64,000 nucleotides of DNA from Pseudomonas sp. MWU15-20650. GTDB lineage: Bacteria > Pseudomonadota > Gammaproteobacteria > Pseudomonadales > Pseudomonadaceae. The DNA is taken from contig NZ_JALJFG010000004.1 of NCBI RefSeq assembly GCF_023242475.1, positions 186,001-250,000 on the forward strand. Direction: 5' to 3'. Position 1 is the first letter of the stretch, and each line of letters begins with the position of its first letter. The translations under genes and the position numbers were made by a program. The notes under the pieces are model-generated. The model was not told the origin of the DNA, did not search any database, and worked only from the letters and a program-made list of their open reading frames with translations. Below are positions 8,542-16,643 of the stretch, in pieces.

Positions 8542-8841
8542 TCAATTCACCCCGGGGTAGCTTTCCACGTATTGAATGGTGAAGTCAGGATAGGAATCGA
8601 CAATCTGGAGCTTGTAGTCGGGGTAGCTATCGACTGTTTTCCATTTGCCAACTGAATCAGGGTAGCTCTCGACCTTCTGCACTTTGAGATCGGGGTACTG
8701 GTTCACCACTTTGACCTTGTAGTCGGGGTAGCTATTAACGAACTGGATCTTGCCGTAGATCTTCGAAACATCAACCTTCGTATCGGCAAAAGCACAGACA
8801 GTGCAGCCCAACAGCAGTGACGCAACGACAACTTTAAACAT
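8542..8841 (-). CDS. Small secreted protein made of YPD repeats
   Basis: The start is the ATG at 8841, with GAGG nine bases upstream; the longer open frame has no such site. The 99-residue product has a clear signal peptide (MFKVVVASLLLGCTVCAFA) and should be exported. The mature part is a run of six short units carrying YPD or YPG, as in SYPDYKVKVVN, QYPDLKVQKVE, SYPDYKLQIVD and SYPDFTIQYVE. Most are 11 residues; one has 13 (SYPDSVGKWKTVD). The alternation of hydrophobic and charged residues predicts one beta-strand per repeat. No function is recognised. Confidence 0.78.
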   Translation of the reverse strand: MFKVVVASLLLGCTVCAFADTKVDVSKIYGKIQFVNSYPDYKVKVVNQYPDLKVQKVESYPDSVGKWKTVDSYPDYKLQIVDSYPDFTIQYVESYPGVN

Positions 8842-8959
8842 GACAGCCTCATCCTGAGAAAGGTAAAGCCCGCAGTCTAAAGCCCCCCGCGCAAACTGTC
8901 TCAAGAAACAAAACGCACTGGCGGCCCCGCCGAAGCTCAAACCGCCCCCCCCCCGATGA

Positions 8960-9193
8960 TCAGCCTTTCAACTCCCCCGCCCGATGGCTCGCCGCATCGT
9001 CGTAAGCCACATACAACGACTCGGCGATTTGGCTTTTGATGGCTTTAGTAGACTCCAGTCCCAAAACAAACCCTTCAGCCTTGCCGCCAGCGCGGTTGAG
9101 TTCTTCATGGGTGGACGCGCCGGTGATGGCGTCGAGGAGTTTGGCGGCGTGAGGACCTACGCCTTTGGGGAGAGAGATTTGGTCGATGGACAT
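8960..9193 (-). CDS. Hypothetical protein, 77 aa
   Basis: Starting at the ATG at 9193 (AAGG about nine bases upstream) gives MSIDQISLPKGVGPHAAKLL, a soluble, helical protein without a signal peptide. The longer open frame runs into the MITE-like repeat and is not used. The C-terminal coding part (around SLYVAYDDAASH) has a close look-alike at 8491-8533 that contains a stop codon. Function unknown. Confidence 0.6.
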   Translation of the reverse strand: MSIDQISLPKGVGPHAAKLLDAITGASTHEELNRAGGKAEGFVLGLESTKAIKSQIAESLYVAYDDAASHRAGELKG

Positions 9194-9317
9194 GGCGATA
9201 CCTTCAAGGGTGGAGATCGGTAGCGCGTGGAACCACTGCCGGGGGAGGCATGGTAGACCGGTTGGCAGGGAAAGGGGGGCTCTTGGTCGATAGTGTTTTT
9301 CAGGAAGGGCTGCAATT

Positions 9318-9503
9318 GGCCGATTCTGTTGAAAAAGTCGGTTTGCCCAAACTGCTCGAATACTGATGGGTGAAACTCCCATTTTTTCACGCTGCTACGT
9401 GAAATCCGAGTCCCGCAGCCTCTGCTGAAGGTAAGGATTTCAATCTCAGACGCATACTTTTCAGCCATGGAAGCCAGGCCGGACTTTTTCAACAGAATCG
9501 GTC
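9318..9503. mobile_element. MITE-like element, copy 1
   Basis: The 186-bp element is bounded by inverted repeats: GGCCGATTCTGTTGAAAAAG on the left and the complement of GACCGATTCTGTTGAAAAAG on the right, continuing into AAGTC on both sides. Weak similarity continues outward as GGCTGC-like flanks. It encodes no transposase, so any mobilising enzyme must be elsewhere. Its inner sequence is identical, in inverted orientation, to copy 2 at 11047-11232. Confidence 0.8.
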
Positions 9504-9977
9504 GTAAGCAGCCTCTCGCTACGTCGCATCGCTCACACCCCGATTGTGTAGGAGTATGTGCTGGACTTGGGGAGATATTCCTGTGATTACTGGCTCTGAC
9601 ACACGTCCACGGCAGGTTGCATAAATGCATAATGGGCATTAGTTGGCATAGAATGGCGTATGGTTTGCCCCATTTTTGCCCCATTGCAGCCAGTACATTC
9701 CGACACAGTGTTGGGTGTAGACCAACCGAAACTAGGGGTTCTAATATCTGAGTGAATAAAGGGGACGCTCTGATTGGTTGTGGGCTGGCAGTGTTCTTGT
9801 GTAGGTTTCCGTCCACCGCTTTTTGTCATTGAGTTGGTTGATTATTGCTAGCGTGACACTGTCCGGCTAGCGCAACATCGCATAAATGATCTCGGAGGGA
9901 TAGGGGACCGCAATTAGTTAGCCCCCTATGCCACCTAACATTTTTCTAAGCATAAGAAAGTCAAGGGAGAACCTCTG
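9504..9977. other. Intergenic stretch without recognised gene
   Basis: About 470 bases between MITE copy 1 and the lipoprotein gene. Open frames on the minus strand lack start signals and a familiar product. A pair of GGGGCAAA-like words near 9669-9685 (complement) resembles sequence seen near integrase genes, but this alone does not establish an attachment site. A ribosome binding site (AGGGAGA) for the next gene is at the end. Confidence 0.4.
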
Positions 9978-10496
9978 ATGTTCCGTATATTTTTGTCTGT
10001 TTGCCTGATGGGCATGTTAAGCTTGCTGCAAGGTTGCTCTAGCGGTCCATCATTAGACCATCAGCCTTATTATCGGGGGCCGGCAGAAGCAAATACGGAT
10101 AGCGCAACTGTCTACGTTTTTCGTCCGGTACACAGTGCTGCTCGCCGCATAACCCTGTATATAAAACTTGATGAGCAGCAAGTGGCAGAGTTACCTTCTG
10201 GTGGATATCTGCAGCTCAAACTGCCAGAGGGCACCCACCTCTTTGAGGCTAACACTCCGCCGTTAGGTGGTTCCTATATCGGAGACCGTTTCAATCTCAC
10301 CGTCAAAAAAGGCAACGTATATTTCATTGCCGGCGAAATCCGTGAAACGCCCCCTTCTGACGATCAGACGCTTGGTATTGTTAAGGATGATCTCTTTGGT
10401 GGACGGCGGCTTTTTTTCCGCTGGGCCATGGTCCCGCAAGAAATGGCTGAGAAGAGGATGAGTTTTTGCCGTCTTGTGCCTCCTATGCCAATTTAG
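9978..10496 (+). CDS. DUF2846 family lipoprotein
   Basis: The 172-residue product has a lipoprotein signal peptide with lipobox LLQGC (Cys at about residue 20), so it should be anchored in the membrane by a lipid. The body has the DUF2846 pattern: ATVYVFRP near residue 43, then a beta-sandwich-like segment with LYIKLDEQQVAELPSGGYLQL and a VYFIAGEI strand. AGGGAGA lies about ten bases before the ATG. It sits alone between two inverted MITE copies, with base composition lower in GC than the neighbours, which suggests an acquired segment. Molecular role unknown. Confidence 0.8.
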   Translation: MFRIFLSVCLMGMLSLLQGCSSGPSLDHQPYYRGPAEANTDSATVYVFRPVHSAARRITLYIKLDEQQVAELPSGGYLQLKLPEGTHLFEANTPPLGGSYIGDRFNLTVKKGNVYFIAGEIRETPPSDDQTLGIVKDDLFGGRRLFFRWAMVPQEMAEKRMSFCRLVPPMPI

Positions 10497-10759
10497 AGCT
10501 CTATCGGAATTGCTAGCGTGGAACGGTATCAATAAACAGACCCCATGTAAGAATCCCTTCCCCTAACGCGGATAGGGATTCGCCCCTCAAGCACGCCAAT
10601 GATTGATCGGGCGTAGCCCTCCCCCAACACCCCGGTCTCACGGGTTTAGCTGTTACAACCCTTTTGCGTTGTAGCAATTTCTAAGCAAGTTAAAATCACT
10701 GCCTGACAAGGGCACTACCGGTACTATGCTTGTACTTTTTCTCAGAAGGAGCCGCCGCC

Positions 10760-10982
10760 ATGCTTGGTGATTATTCGCTTTCCGATGCACTTGAGAGGAT
10801 GTACACCAACCAACTATTCGTGGAGGCAGACTTAATGGAGTCTGACACTGCACCTGGAACAACAAGGCTCGTCAGAGATTGGGAATAACGTTCGTGGTGC
10901 GCTTGACACGATTAGTGAAAACGCCGGCTACATCAAACAGGGTTTAGCCAAGCTCAAAGGCTCGAGTTCCGGCCAAGCCTAG
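10760..10982 (+). pseudogene. Small helical-protein gene broken by a +1 frameshift
   Basis: AGAAGGAG lies ten bases before the ATG at 10760, and the first frame reads MLGDYSLSDALERMYTNQLF and on to VEADLME before running to a stop at 10886-10888. From 10842, the +1 frame continues in the same style as LTLHLEQQGSSEIGNNVRG, then ALDTISENAGYIKQGLAKLK, ending at TAG 10980-10982. Removing one T at about 10841 would restore a single frame of about 73 residues. The product would be a small amphipathic helical protein of a pseudomonad type. It could be a true mutation, a sequencing error, or less likely a programmed shift. Confidence 0.65.
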
Positions 10983-11046
10983 CCATCCCAGGTTTGCAGG
11001 CGGTCATCCCAACGCGGGCAGCGTAAGGTGCTGGCAGGCAGCAATC
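10983..11046. other. Short spacer before MITE copy 2
   Basis: No gene or clear signal. It belongs to a 449-base gene-free stretch (10983-11431) that is largely occupied by the MITE-like element. Confidence 0.4.
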
Positions 11047-11232
11047 GGCCGATTCTGTTGAAAAAGTCCGGCCTGGCTTCCATGGCTGAAAAGTATGCGT
11101 CTGAGATTGAAATCCTTACCTTCAGCAGAGGCTGCGGGACTCGGATTTCACGTAGCAGCGTGAAAAAATGGGAGTTTCACCCATCAGTATTCGAGCAGTT
11201 TGGGCAAACCGACTTTTTCAACAGAATCGGTC
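11047..11232. mobile_element. MITE-like element, copy 2 (inverted relative to copy 1)
   Basis: The element has the same 186-bp length as copy 1 and, read on the opposite strand, the same inner sequence base for base as far as I can compare by eye; only the outermost terminal bases (GGCC versus GACC) are exchanged. Such identity indicates a recent duplication or transposition. An open frame inside it is repeated in copy 1 and is not considered a gene. Confidence 0.82.
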
Positions 11233-11333
11233 GAAATCAGCAGTTCGCGACATGCCGTTTTCGACTCAAGGCGAAGTCCCAGCAGTGAGCCGTAACAATT
11301 GACGCTCGCCCCAGCCCTTAGAATTTAACGACA

Positions 11334-11353
11334 AAGCCTTATAGTTAAGGCTT
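11334..11353. terminator. Hairpin AAGCCTTA-TAGT-TAAGGCTT
   Basis: A perfect 8-bp inverted repeat with a 4-base loop lies about 80 bases downstream of the stop of the minus-strand AT-rich gene. Read on the minus strand it is preceded by that gene, so it may end its transcript, although no run of T follows directly. Bases 11233-11431 contain no gene. Confidence 0.35.
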
Positions 11354-11431
11354 GCCTATATCGGGCAGGACCGAGGACCTACCTTTTAGAAACTAAGCAT
11401 GTCGAAAATGATAAGAAATTATAAATTTAGT

Positions 11432-12715
11432 CTACTCTTGTGGAAGGCAAGCAAGGGAAAAGTATTCTCGGATAAGTTCTTTGTTGTTGAAATGCGAATC
11501 TAGAATTTGAAATATGAAGTGGCGATCTGAGTATTTGTAATCAAATGGAATTCTTGCATTGTCAATCTTGAATGTTTTGCATTTTTTATGGCCTTTCTGT
11601 TTCGGGTTGGTTTGTCTATTTATATATTCATCTAGAGTATAAATAATATACTCATGATCCAAGTGACTTATAAAAAAATCACTCTCTCCTTTAGTTAGCT
11701 CCAAATGAATTACTTGAGTTACTACACAGCCATCCCTCTCTGGGAAATCGCGATAAAGCTCCTCAAAAGTGATGCTTGATTTTTTGTGATCCACATGAAT
11801 CCACAGACTATCATCAAAGCATTTCGAGTTATAAAATTTAGAGAATTTAGGTAGTTCTAGTGCTCTGAAGCTGAAAAAAGATCCGTACTCGAGATTTTCT
11901 AATGACGGTACGGCTTTTGCAATCGTTCCTATCCTGAAGGAAATTTCGCGGACATAACCTTTATCTATTAAGCTCTCAAGAGCGAGCAACACATCGCGCG
12001 GTACATGAATGGTGAAATGAATTCCCGTTCGTTTCTCTATCAGCGTCTGGCTGTCTTTTTGGTTGCAAATAATAAGGTTTTCGTCTAGTGAAATCAGGTC
12101 GTATTTTAAAAACTGAGCATCCTGCTCAAGAAGATTAACGCCTAAAGTTCTATATGTGTCCAGCAGTAGCTGCTGGGTTTCCTTACTGTCGAATAAATCG
12201 AAGATGAAATTTTCATTCATGATGCGGGACTTATAGCGCTCGTACAGAAAAGCTGTAACGCTGTACAAGCTATAAAGCTTGTTTACATAGTGAGTTGCCT
12301 CTGCAAGGCCAATTTCTTGCTCTTGCATAACTCTTGTGGCTAGATGGAGCTTGGTGTCTTCAAATCTTGGGTTTGAGTCCAGCCAATTAATATATTCATC
12401 GATATCTTTTATTGAGAGCATTTCTTCGAGACAAGGAAGTTGAGACTCGTAAAAGTACGAAGGTTTGCATGCATGTTCGCATATTTTAATTTCAGCCAGA
12501 ATTGAGTCGCGCTCAGCGCTGGCAATCGCTCTAAACGTCTCCATGTAATTACTTTGAAAATCTGGCAGGGTGAGTTTTACTCTAAGAGCAAAGAATATCT
12601 CATCAATAAGGAGAGGATTTCCTGTGATGAATAATACCTTTATTATACCGTCAAATAATTCGCTTTCAGATCTGATCCTATCTGCAGTGCTGACTGATTC
12701 AAACAAATTATCCAT
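11432..12715 (-). CDS. AT-rich orphan gene, 427 aa, function unknown
   Basis: I place the start at the ATG at 12715 (AGG eight bases upstream), giving MDNLFESVSTADRI. The open frame continues another 62 codons upstream into MITE copy 3, which is unlikely to be native coding sequence. The protein is soluble, acidic and without signal peptide or obvious catalytic motif; no family is recognised. Base composition is far more AT-rich than the surrounding chromosome, indicating recent horizontal gain. It is bracketed by MITE copies 2 and 3, in inverted orientation to each other. Genes with such a setting are often accessory, but nothing in the sequence proves a defence role. Confidence 0.7.
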   Translation of the reverse strand: MDNLFESVSTADRIRSESELFDGIIKVLFITGNPLLIDEIFFALRVKLTLPDFQSNYMETFRAIASAERDSILAEIKICEHACKPSYFYESQLPCLEEMLSIKDIDEYINWLDSNPRFEDTKLHLATRVMQEQEIGLAEATHYVNKLYSLYSVTAFLYERYKSRIMNENFIFDLFDSKETQQLLLDTYRTLGVNLLEQDAQFLKYDLISLDENLIICNQKDSQTLIEKRTGIHFTIHVPRDVLLALESLIDKGYVREISFRIGTIAKAVPSLENLEYGSFFSFRALELPKFSKFYNSKCFDDSLWIHVDHKKSSITFEELYRDFPERDGCVVTQVIHLELTKGESDFFISHLDHEYIIYTLDEYINRQTNPKQKGHKKCKTFKIDNARIPFDYKYSDRHFIFQILDSHFNNKELIREYFSLACLPQE

Positions 12716-12829
12716 TTTTGCCTGCTTATGTATTGGTGGCAGTAGAAGTATATATTGATAAAGTGGAGCGATAATTAATTTAATTTGTGGGCAAATACCC
12801 AACTCTAACCTGATCGAAAGGCCGTCTTT

Positions 12830-13014
12830 GACCAATTCTGTTGAAAAAGTCGGTTTTCTCAAGCTGCCAAAAAAACTATCGGTGAAAGCGCCTCTTAGCA
12901 CGCCGCTACGTGAAATTTCAGTCGAAGTGCGTCTGACAACATTCTGGATTTCAATCTCATACGCTTACTTTTTTGTGCTGGAACCTATGGCCGACTTTTT
13001 CAACAGAATTGGCC
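12830..13014. mobile_element. MITE-like element, copy 3 (diverged)
   Basis: The ends GACCAATTCTGTTGAAAAAG and the complementary right end CAACAGAATTGGCC match those of copies 1 and 2, with AAGTCGG inside on both ends. The interior is recognisably related (shared CGCTACGTGAAAT and GGATTTCAATCTCA blocks) but carries many differences. Orientation is that of copy 1. Length is about 185 bp. Being older than copies 1 and 2, it may mark an earlier insertion. Confidence 0.75.
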
Positions 13015-13047
13015 AAAAGCAGTCCTTCCTCCCGTGCCCTCTATGCT

Positions 13048-13968
13048 CTACCCAGCGCCACCGGTGGGCTTGAAGACGCTGGCGGTGGTTTGCCTGATCT
13101 GCTCTCGCAGCCATCGGTGAACAGGCTCGGTATCGTGCCGGGGATGCCAGCTCATGGCGATGCTGACCTGCGGCGTAACGACCGGCAACGCGAAGATATG
13201 CAACTGGCTGGAGTGAGCGCTCCAACGCGCGAATGGCTCGGGTATGGCAGCGATGAAATCTGAACTCATGGCCATGGCCATGGCCGCCTGGAACGATGGA
13301 ACCACCAGGGCCACGCGACGCTTGGCGTTTACCGCTGCCAAGGCATGATCAATCGGGCCATCGGCCACTCCGCGCCGCGACGCATTGACATGGGGCCAGG
13401 CAATGAACCGTTCTACATTGATGTTCTCAAGCCTGGCCAAAGGGTGATCTGCCCTTACCACGCCCATGAACTGTGCCCTCAGCAGTGTCTGAGTCTTGAT
13501 TTCCGGCGCGTCGCCATCGAGCACACCCAAGTCCAGGTCCACCTCGCCACTGCGCAACGCTTCCATGCTTTTCTTGGGGCGCAATACGAACCGCAGGGTA
13601 ATCCCCGGTGCCAGCTCAAGCAGCCGAGCACACAGCGCCGCAGCCCATGTCCCGATCACGCCATCGCTGGTACGCAAGGTAAAAGTACGCTCGACGTGGG
13701 CAAGTTCGATGTCCGGCGGCGCGAGAATGCTCCGCACTTCTTCAATCAGAGTACGCACCCGCTCACGCAGATCCAGCGCCCGCTGGGTAGGCACCAGCCC
13801 TCGCCCTGCCTGTACAAATAACGGATCACCCAAGGCGTGCCGCAAATGCGCGAGGCGACGGCTCATCGCGGGGGCACTCAGGTTCAGGCGCCTGGCAGCG
13901 CCAGCAACGCTGCCCTCGCTGAGCAATGCGTCCAGGTCGATCAAATGGTTGAGGTCGAGATTTTTCAT
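13048..13968 (-). CDS. LysR-family transcriptional regulator
   Basis: The 306-residue protein has an N-terminal winged helix-turn-helix (about residues 5-65, with GSVAGAARRLNLSAPAMSRR as the recognition region) and a LysR effector-binding domain after residue 90. AGGTG is nine bases before the ATG. It is divergent from an EamA-type exporter, the classical arrangement for a LysR regulator and its target. The effector cannot be read from the sequence. The 3' end comes within 34 bases of MITE copy 3. Confidence 0.92.
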   Translation of the reverse strand: MKNLDLNHLIDLDALLSEGSVAGAARRLNLSAPAMSRRLAHLRHALGDPLFVQAGRGLVPTQRALDLRERVRTLIEEVRSILAPPDIELAHVERTFTLRTSDGVIGTWAAALCARLLELAPGITLRFVLRPKKSMEALRSGEVDLDLGVLDGDAPEIKTQTLLRAQFMGVVRADHPLARLENINVERFIAWPHVNASRRGVADGPIDHALAAVNAKRRVALVVPSFQAAMAMAMSSDFIAAIPEPFARWSAHSSQLHIFALPVVTPQVSIAMSWHPRHDTEPVHRWLREQIRQTTASVFKPTGGAG

Positions 13969-14030
13969 GATGATTGCACCTGAGCAAATGAGCGCCGCCA
14001 GTCAACCACTGCAAATAACGCACGCATAGG

Positions 14031-14045
14031 TTGCTATCGTTGCAA
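14031..14045. promoter_or_regulatory. Candidate LysR operator TTGC-N7-GCAA
   Basis: The imperfect palindrome TTGCTATCGTTGCAA lies in the 138-base gap between the divergent LysR and EamA genes and includes a T-N11-A core, the usual LysR-type half-site spacing. Its position suits control of both promoters. Only position and symmetry support it. Confidence 0.4.
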
Positions 14046-14106
14046 TTTATTTAATCAATAGGTTTGGCAAAAATCCACCGGACTCGTTCTTATCAAGGTT
14101 TCGAAC

Positions 14107-15030
14107 ATGCCAGACTCGTCCAGCCTCCCCGTCACCCGCCGAGCGTCCATCACGGGCACTTTTACCGCCTCGCTGGCACCGCTGTGCGCCGTCGTCATCT
14201 GGGCCGGCAATACCATCGTCACCAAAGCCGCCGCCGTCGCCATCCAGCCAGCCTCGATTGTGTTCTACCGGTGGCTGCTGGCTTTTGCACTGCTGAGCCT
14301 GTTTGCCGGCAAGGGCGTGTGGCACAACCGCCACGTGGTGGTGCAGCACTGGCCCAAACTGATGGTGTTGGGCGTGCTGGGCATGGCGGTGTATCAAGGG
14401 CTGGCCTATCAGGCGGCATTGACCACATCCGCTATCAACATGGGCGTGCTGGTGTCGCTGGCACCGCTGATGTCCGCGCTGCTGGCCTGCGCCATCGCGC
14501 GTGAGGCCGTGCCGGTACGCACGCTCACTGGCGCCCTGGTATCCCTGACGGGACTGATCTGGCTGACAAGCCGAGGGCAGCCCATGAGCCTGCTCCAGCA
14601 AAACCTTCGACCGGGCGACGGCCTTATGCTGATCGCCATCTTCGCCAATTCGTTGTACGGCCTGCTGCTCAAACGCTGGACTCTGCCACTTTCAACCTGG
14701 CAGCAACTGCACGTGCAAGTAGGGTTTGGCGTGCTGGTGACGTTGCCGGTCTGGCTGGCGAGTCCTATCTCCCAGGTAACCGTCAGCAATGCACCCCTGA
14801 TTCTTTACGCGGGCATCGCCGCGTCGATCGGCGCGCCGTTTTTCTGGATGAAGGGGGTACAGCACTTGGGCGCGCCAAAGGCTTCGCTGTACTTGAACCT
14901 GGTTCCAGTAATGGTGGCCGCGGTGGCCTGCATACTGTTGGGAGAGCGCATGCACGCCTACCACGCTATAGGCGGTGCACTAACCTTGATGGGCGTGGCG
15001 GTGGGGTTGCGAAAGAAGAAATTCGGCTGA
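14107..15030 (+). CDS. EamA/DMT-family transporter
   Basis: The 307-residue protein has about ten hydrophobic segments arranged as two EamA repeats, the first starting near residue 17 (LAPLCAVVIWAGNTIVTKAA) and the second near 165 (LIAIFANSLYGLLLKRW). The last segment ends with the family-typical GGALTLMGVAVGLR. These carriers usually export metabolites or amino acids at the inner membrane. AAGG lies nine bases upstream of the ATG. The divergent LysR regulator probably controls it. Confidence 0.9.
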   Translation: MPDSSSLPVTRRASITGTFTASLAPLCAVVIWAGNTIVTKAAAVAIQPASIVFYRWLLAFALLSLFAGKGVWHNRHVVVQHWPKLMVLGVLGMAVYQGLAYQAALTTSAINMGVLVSLAPLMSALLACAIAREAVPVRTLTGALVSLTGLIWLTSRGQPMSLLQQNLRPGDGLMLIAIFANSLYGLLLKRWTLPLSTWQQLHVQVGFGVLVTLPVWLASPISQVTVSNAPLILYAGIAASIGAPFFWMKGVQHLGAPKASLYLNLVPVMVAAVACILLGERMHAYHAIGGALTLMGVAVGLRKKKFG

Positions 15031-15253
15031 CGAGCCGATAAACTTCAGGTTTAACGTAGATGCGCATACTTCAATTCTGGTGAAGCGTTTTTACATTCTC
15101 CGGGCCAAGCGCGGACAATGACCGAATCATTGCGAGCAGCCCATCGAGTGCTCAAGGTCGCGCGCGCTGGCGGACCTTGAACAAGCCGACGGGATCAGAC
15201 GCGAACACGTGGCCGAGGGGCTGCAATATCGGCCGACAATGCTCCAGCCGGTT

Positions 15254-16468
15254 TCACCCCTGGGTCAGATCAACCAACGGCGTCTGCCGCACCTCAGTCT
15301 CCCGCCCATCCTGAATCTCGCTCACCTGCTTCAAGGCCTTATCCACCGCCGCCTTATCCGTCAACAAGCTGTAGCTGATGCGGAACTGCTTGTGTTCCTT
15401 GGAGCCAATTGTCGGTACCAGGTTCAGTGGCCGCTGATAACGGCGGTTGTAGGAAAAACTTGTGCCCGGCTCCAGCCCCGTGACATAGCCCTGGCCTGGG
15501 GTATCGGTGTTTTTCCACAGGGAAAACACGGGCAGTGTCTGGGTATTGAAGCCGACCGAAACGCCCAGGCTGCCGGCCTTGTTATGCAACACGGTCAAGG
15601 TATCGCCCTTGGCATCGGCATACGGCACCACGTTGTAAACCGTTTCGTCGTAGTCCTTGGTCGGTGCGCGGTAGGTTTGCCAGTCGGCCAGTTCGCCCTT
15701 GGCCTTGTCGTTGAACGGCGACACCTGTTTTACCGGCGCGGCGAAACGAGCGCCCTGCTCCAGGAACGGGGTGCTGAAGTTGCTGTGATACAGCGCCTGG
15801 TATTCCTTCGGATAGTCGCCGTTGTTGGTCAGGGTGTCGTTGAGGGTGAACACGACGCTGCCAGGTTCGGTGGCCAGTTCGGTCGCGACCGAGAAGTCGA
15901 CCTTCTTGAACGCCTGCTCTTTCAGTTCGCCGCGTAGGGTGATGGCGTACGGTGGTTTTTCATCGATATGCAGGGTGACTTTGTTCGCAGGAATGTTGGC
16001 GGCCCGACCGTGCAGGGTCAGCAGTTCGCCGTTGTCGATGCCGGGGTGACCGACCCATTCGTATCCGCAGCGGGTGACCAGCTCATTGAAACCTTCCAAC
16101 CAGCCCAGACCACCGCGGCTATTGAGTTCGATGAAGGACGGATTGACCACTTCCTTGACCGGAGAATCCCAGCCCATGCGCACATTGCCGACCGAGGCCT
16201 GCAAGACGTTCATTCCGCGAGTCGGCACTACCGAGAGTTTCATCGTGCCGTTATCGATGTCGACGATGCTGACGCCCTCCTGCCGACCGCCGTGCAGAGT
16301 GCGCAGGGCAACGCTGAAGGGTTTGTCGGTTTTTATTCCGAGTTGCTGGCTGGTGATCTGCCAGCTCTGCGCGGCTTTGTCGGTGTCGAGCAGAACGTAA
16401 TCCCAGGCCATGGCGTGAGAAGCAGCGGACAGTGCGCTGAGGGCAACAAAGAGTTTGAGCGGGGTCAT
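15254..16468 (-). CDS. DUF4432 family secreted protein (aldose-epimerase-like fold)
   Basis: The 404-residue product has a signal peptide (MTPLKLFVALSALSAASHAM, then A) and then the DUF4432 pattern, including VVPTRGMNVLQASVGNVRMG near residue 83 and RGGLGWLEGFNELVTRCGYE near 117-137, with His141 in WVGHPG. DUF4432 proteins share the galactose-mutarotase fold, so a sugar or sugar-derivative ligand is likely, but the reaction is not known to me. It should act in the periplasm. AAAGG precedes the ATG. It stands alone. Confidence 0.85.
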   Translation of the reverse strand: MTPLKLFVALSALSAASHAMAWDYVLLDTDKAAQSWQITSQQLGIKTDKPFSVALRTLHGGRQEGVSIVDIDNGTMKLSVVPTRGMNVLQASVGNVRMGWDSPVKEVVNPSFIELNSRGGLGWLEGFNELVTRCGYEWVGHPGIDNGELLTLHGRAANIPANKVTLHIDEKPPYAITLRGELKEQAFKKVDFSVATELATEPGSVVFTLNDTLTNNGDYPKEYQALYHSNFSTPFLEQGARFAAPVKQVSPFNDKAKGELADWQTYRAPTKDYDETVYNVVPYADAKGDTLTVLHNKAGSLGVSVGFNTQTLPVFSLWKNTDTPGQGYVTGLEPGTSFSYNRRYQRPLNLVPTIGSKEHKQFRISYSLLTDKAAVDKALKQVSEIQDGRETEVRQTPLVDLTQG

Positions 16469-16643
16469 GGCGGCAGCCTTTCTTGGAGTTTTGCCATTTT
16501 TATAAACTTGATGAAACGTTTCAGCAAGCTAAAAAATCGACCCAACGCCGACGAGGCTGACAACGAACGCTGGACAAACACGGTAATGTCGCTGATGGCC
16601 GATACCAGCCCTTTGCAGCAAACCACTTCCCTGCAATACCCCT

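Noticed and set aside
9590..9720. Phage or island attachment site near repeated GGGGCAAA words
   Set aside because: No tRNA, integrase or direct-repeat partner is present in the window, so the resemblance cannot be supported.
11028..11288. 86-codon frame inside MITE copy 2
   Set aside because: The same frame occurs in copy 1 (9337-9490, minus strand) as part of the repeat. No ribosome binding site and no transposase-like sequence.
11047..13014. Composite transposon made of MITE copies 2 and 3
   Set aside because: The copies are diverged, so they were probably inserted at different times, and no target-site duplication around the whole unit was found by eye.
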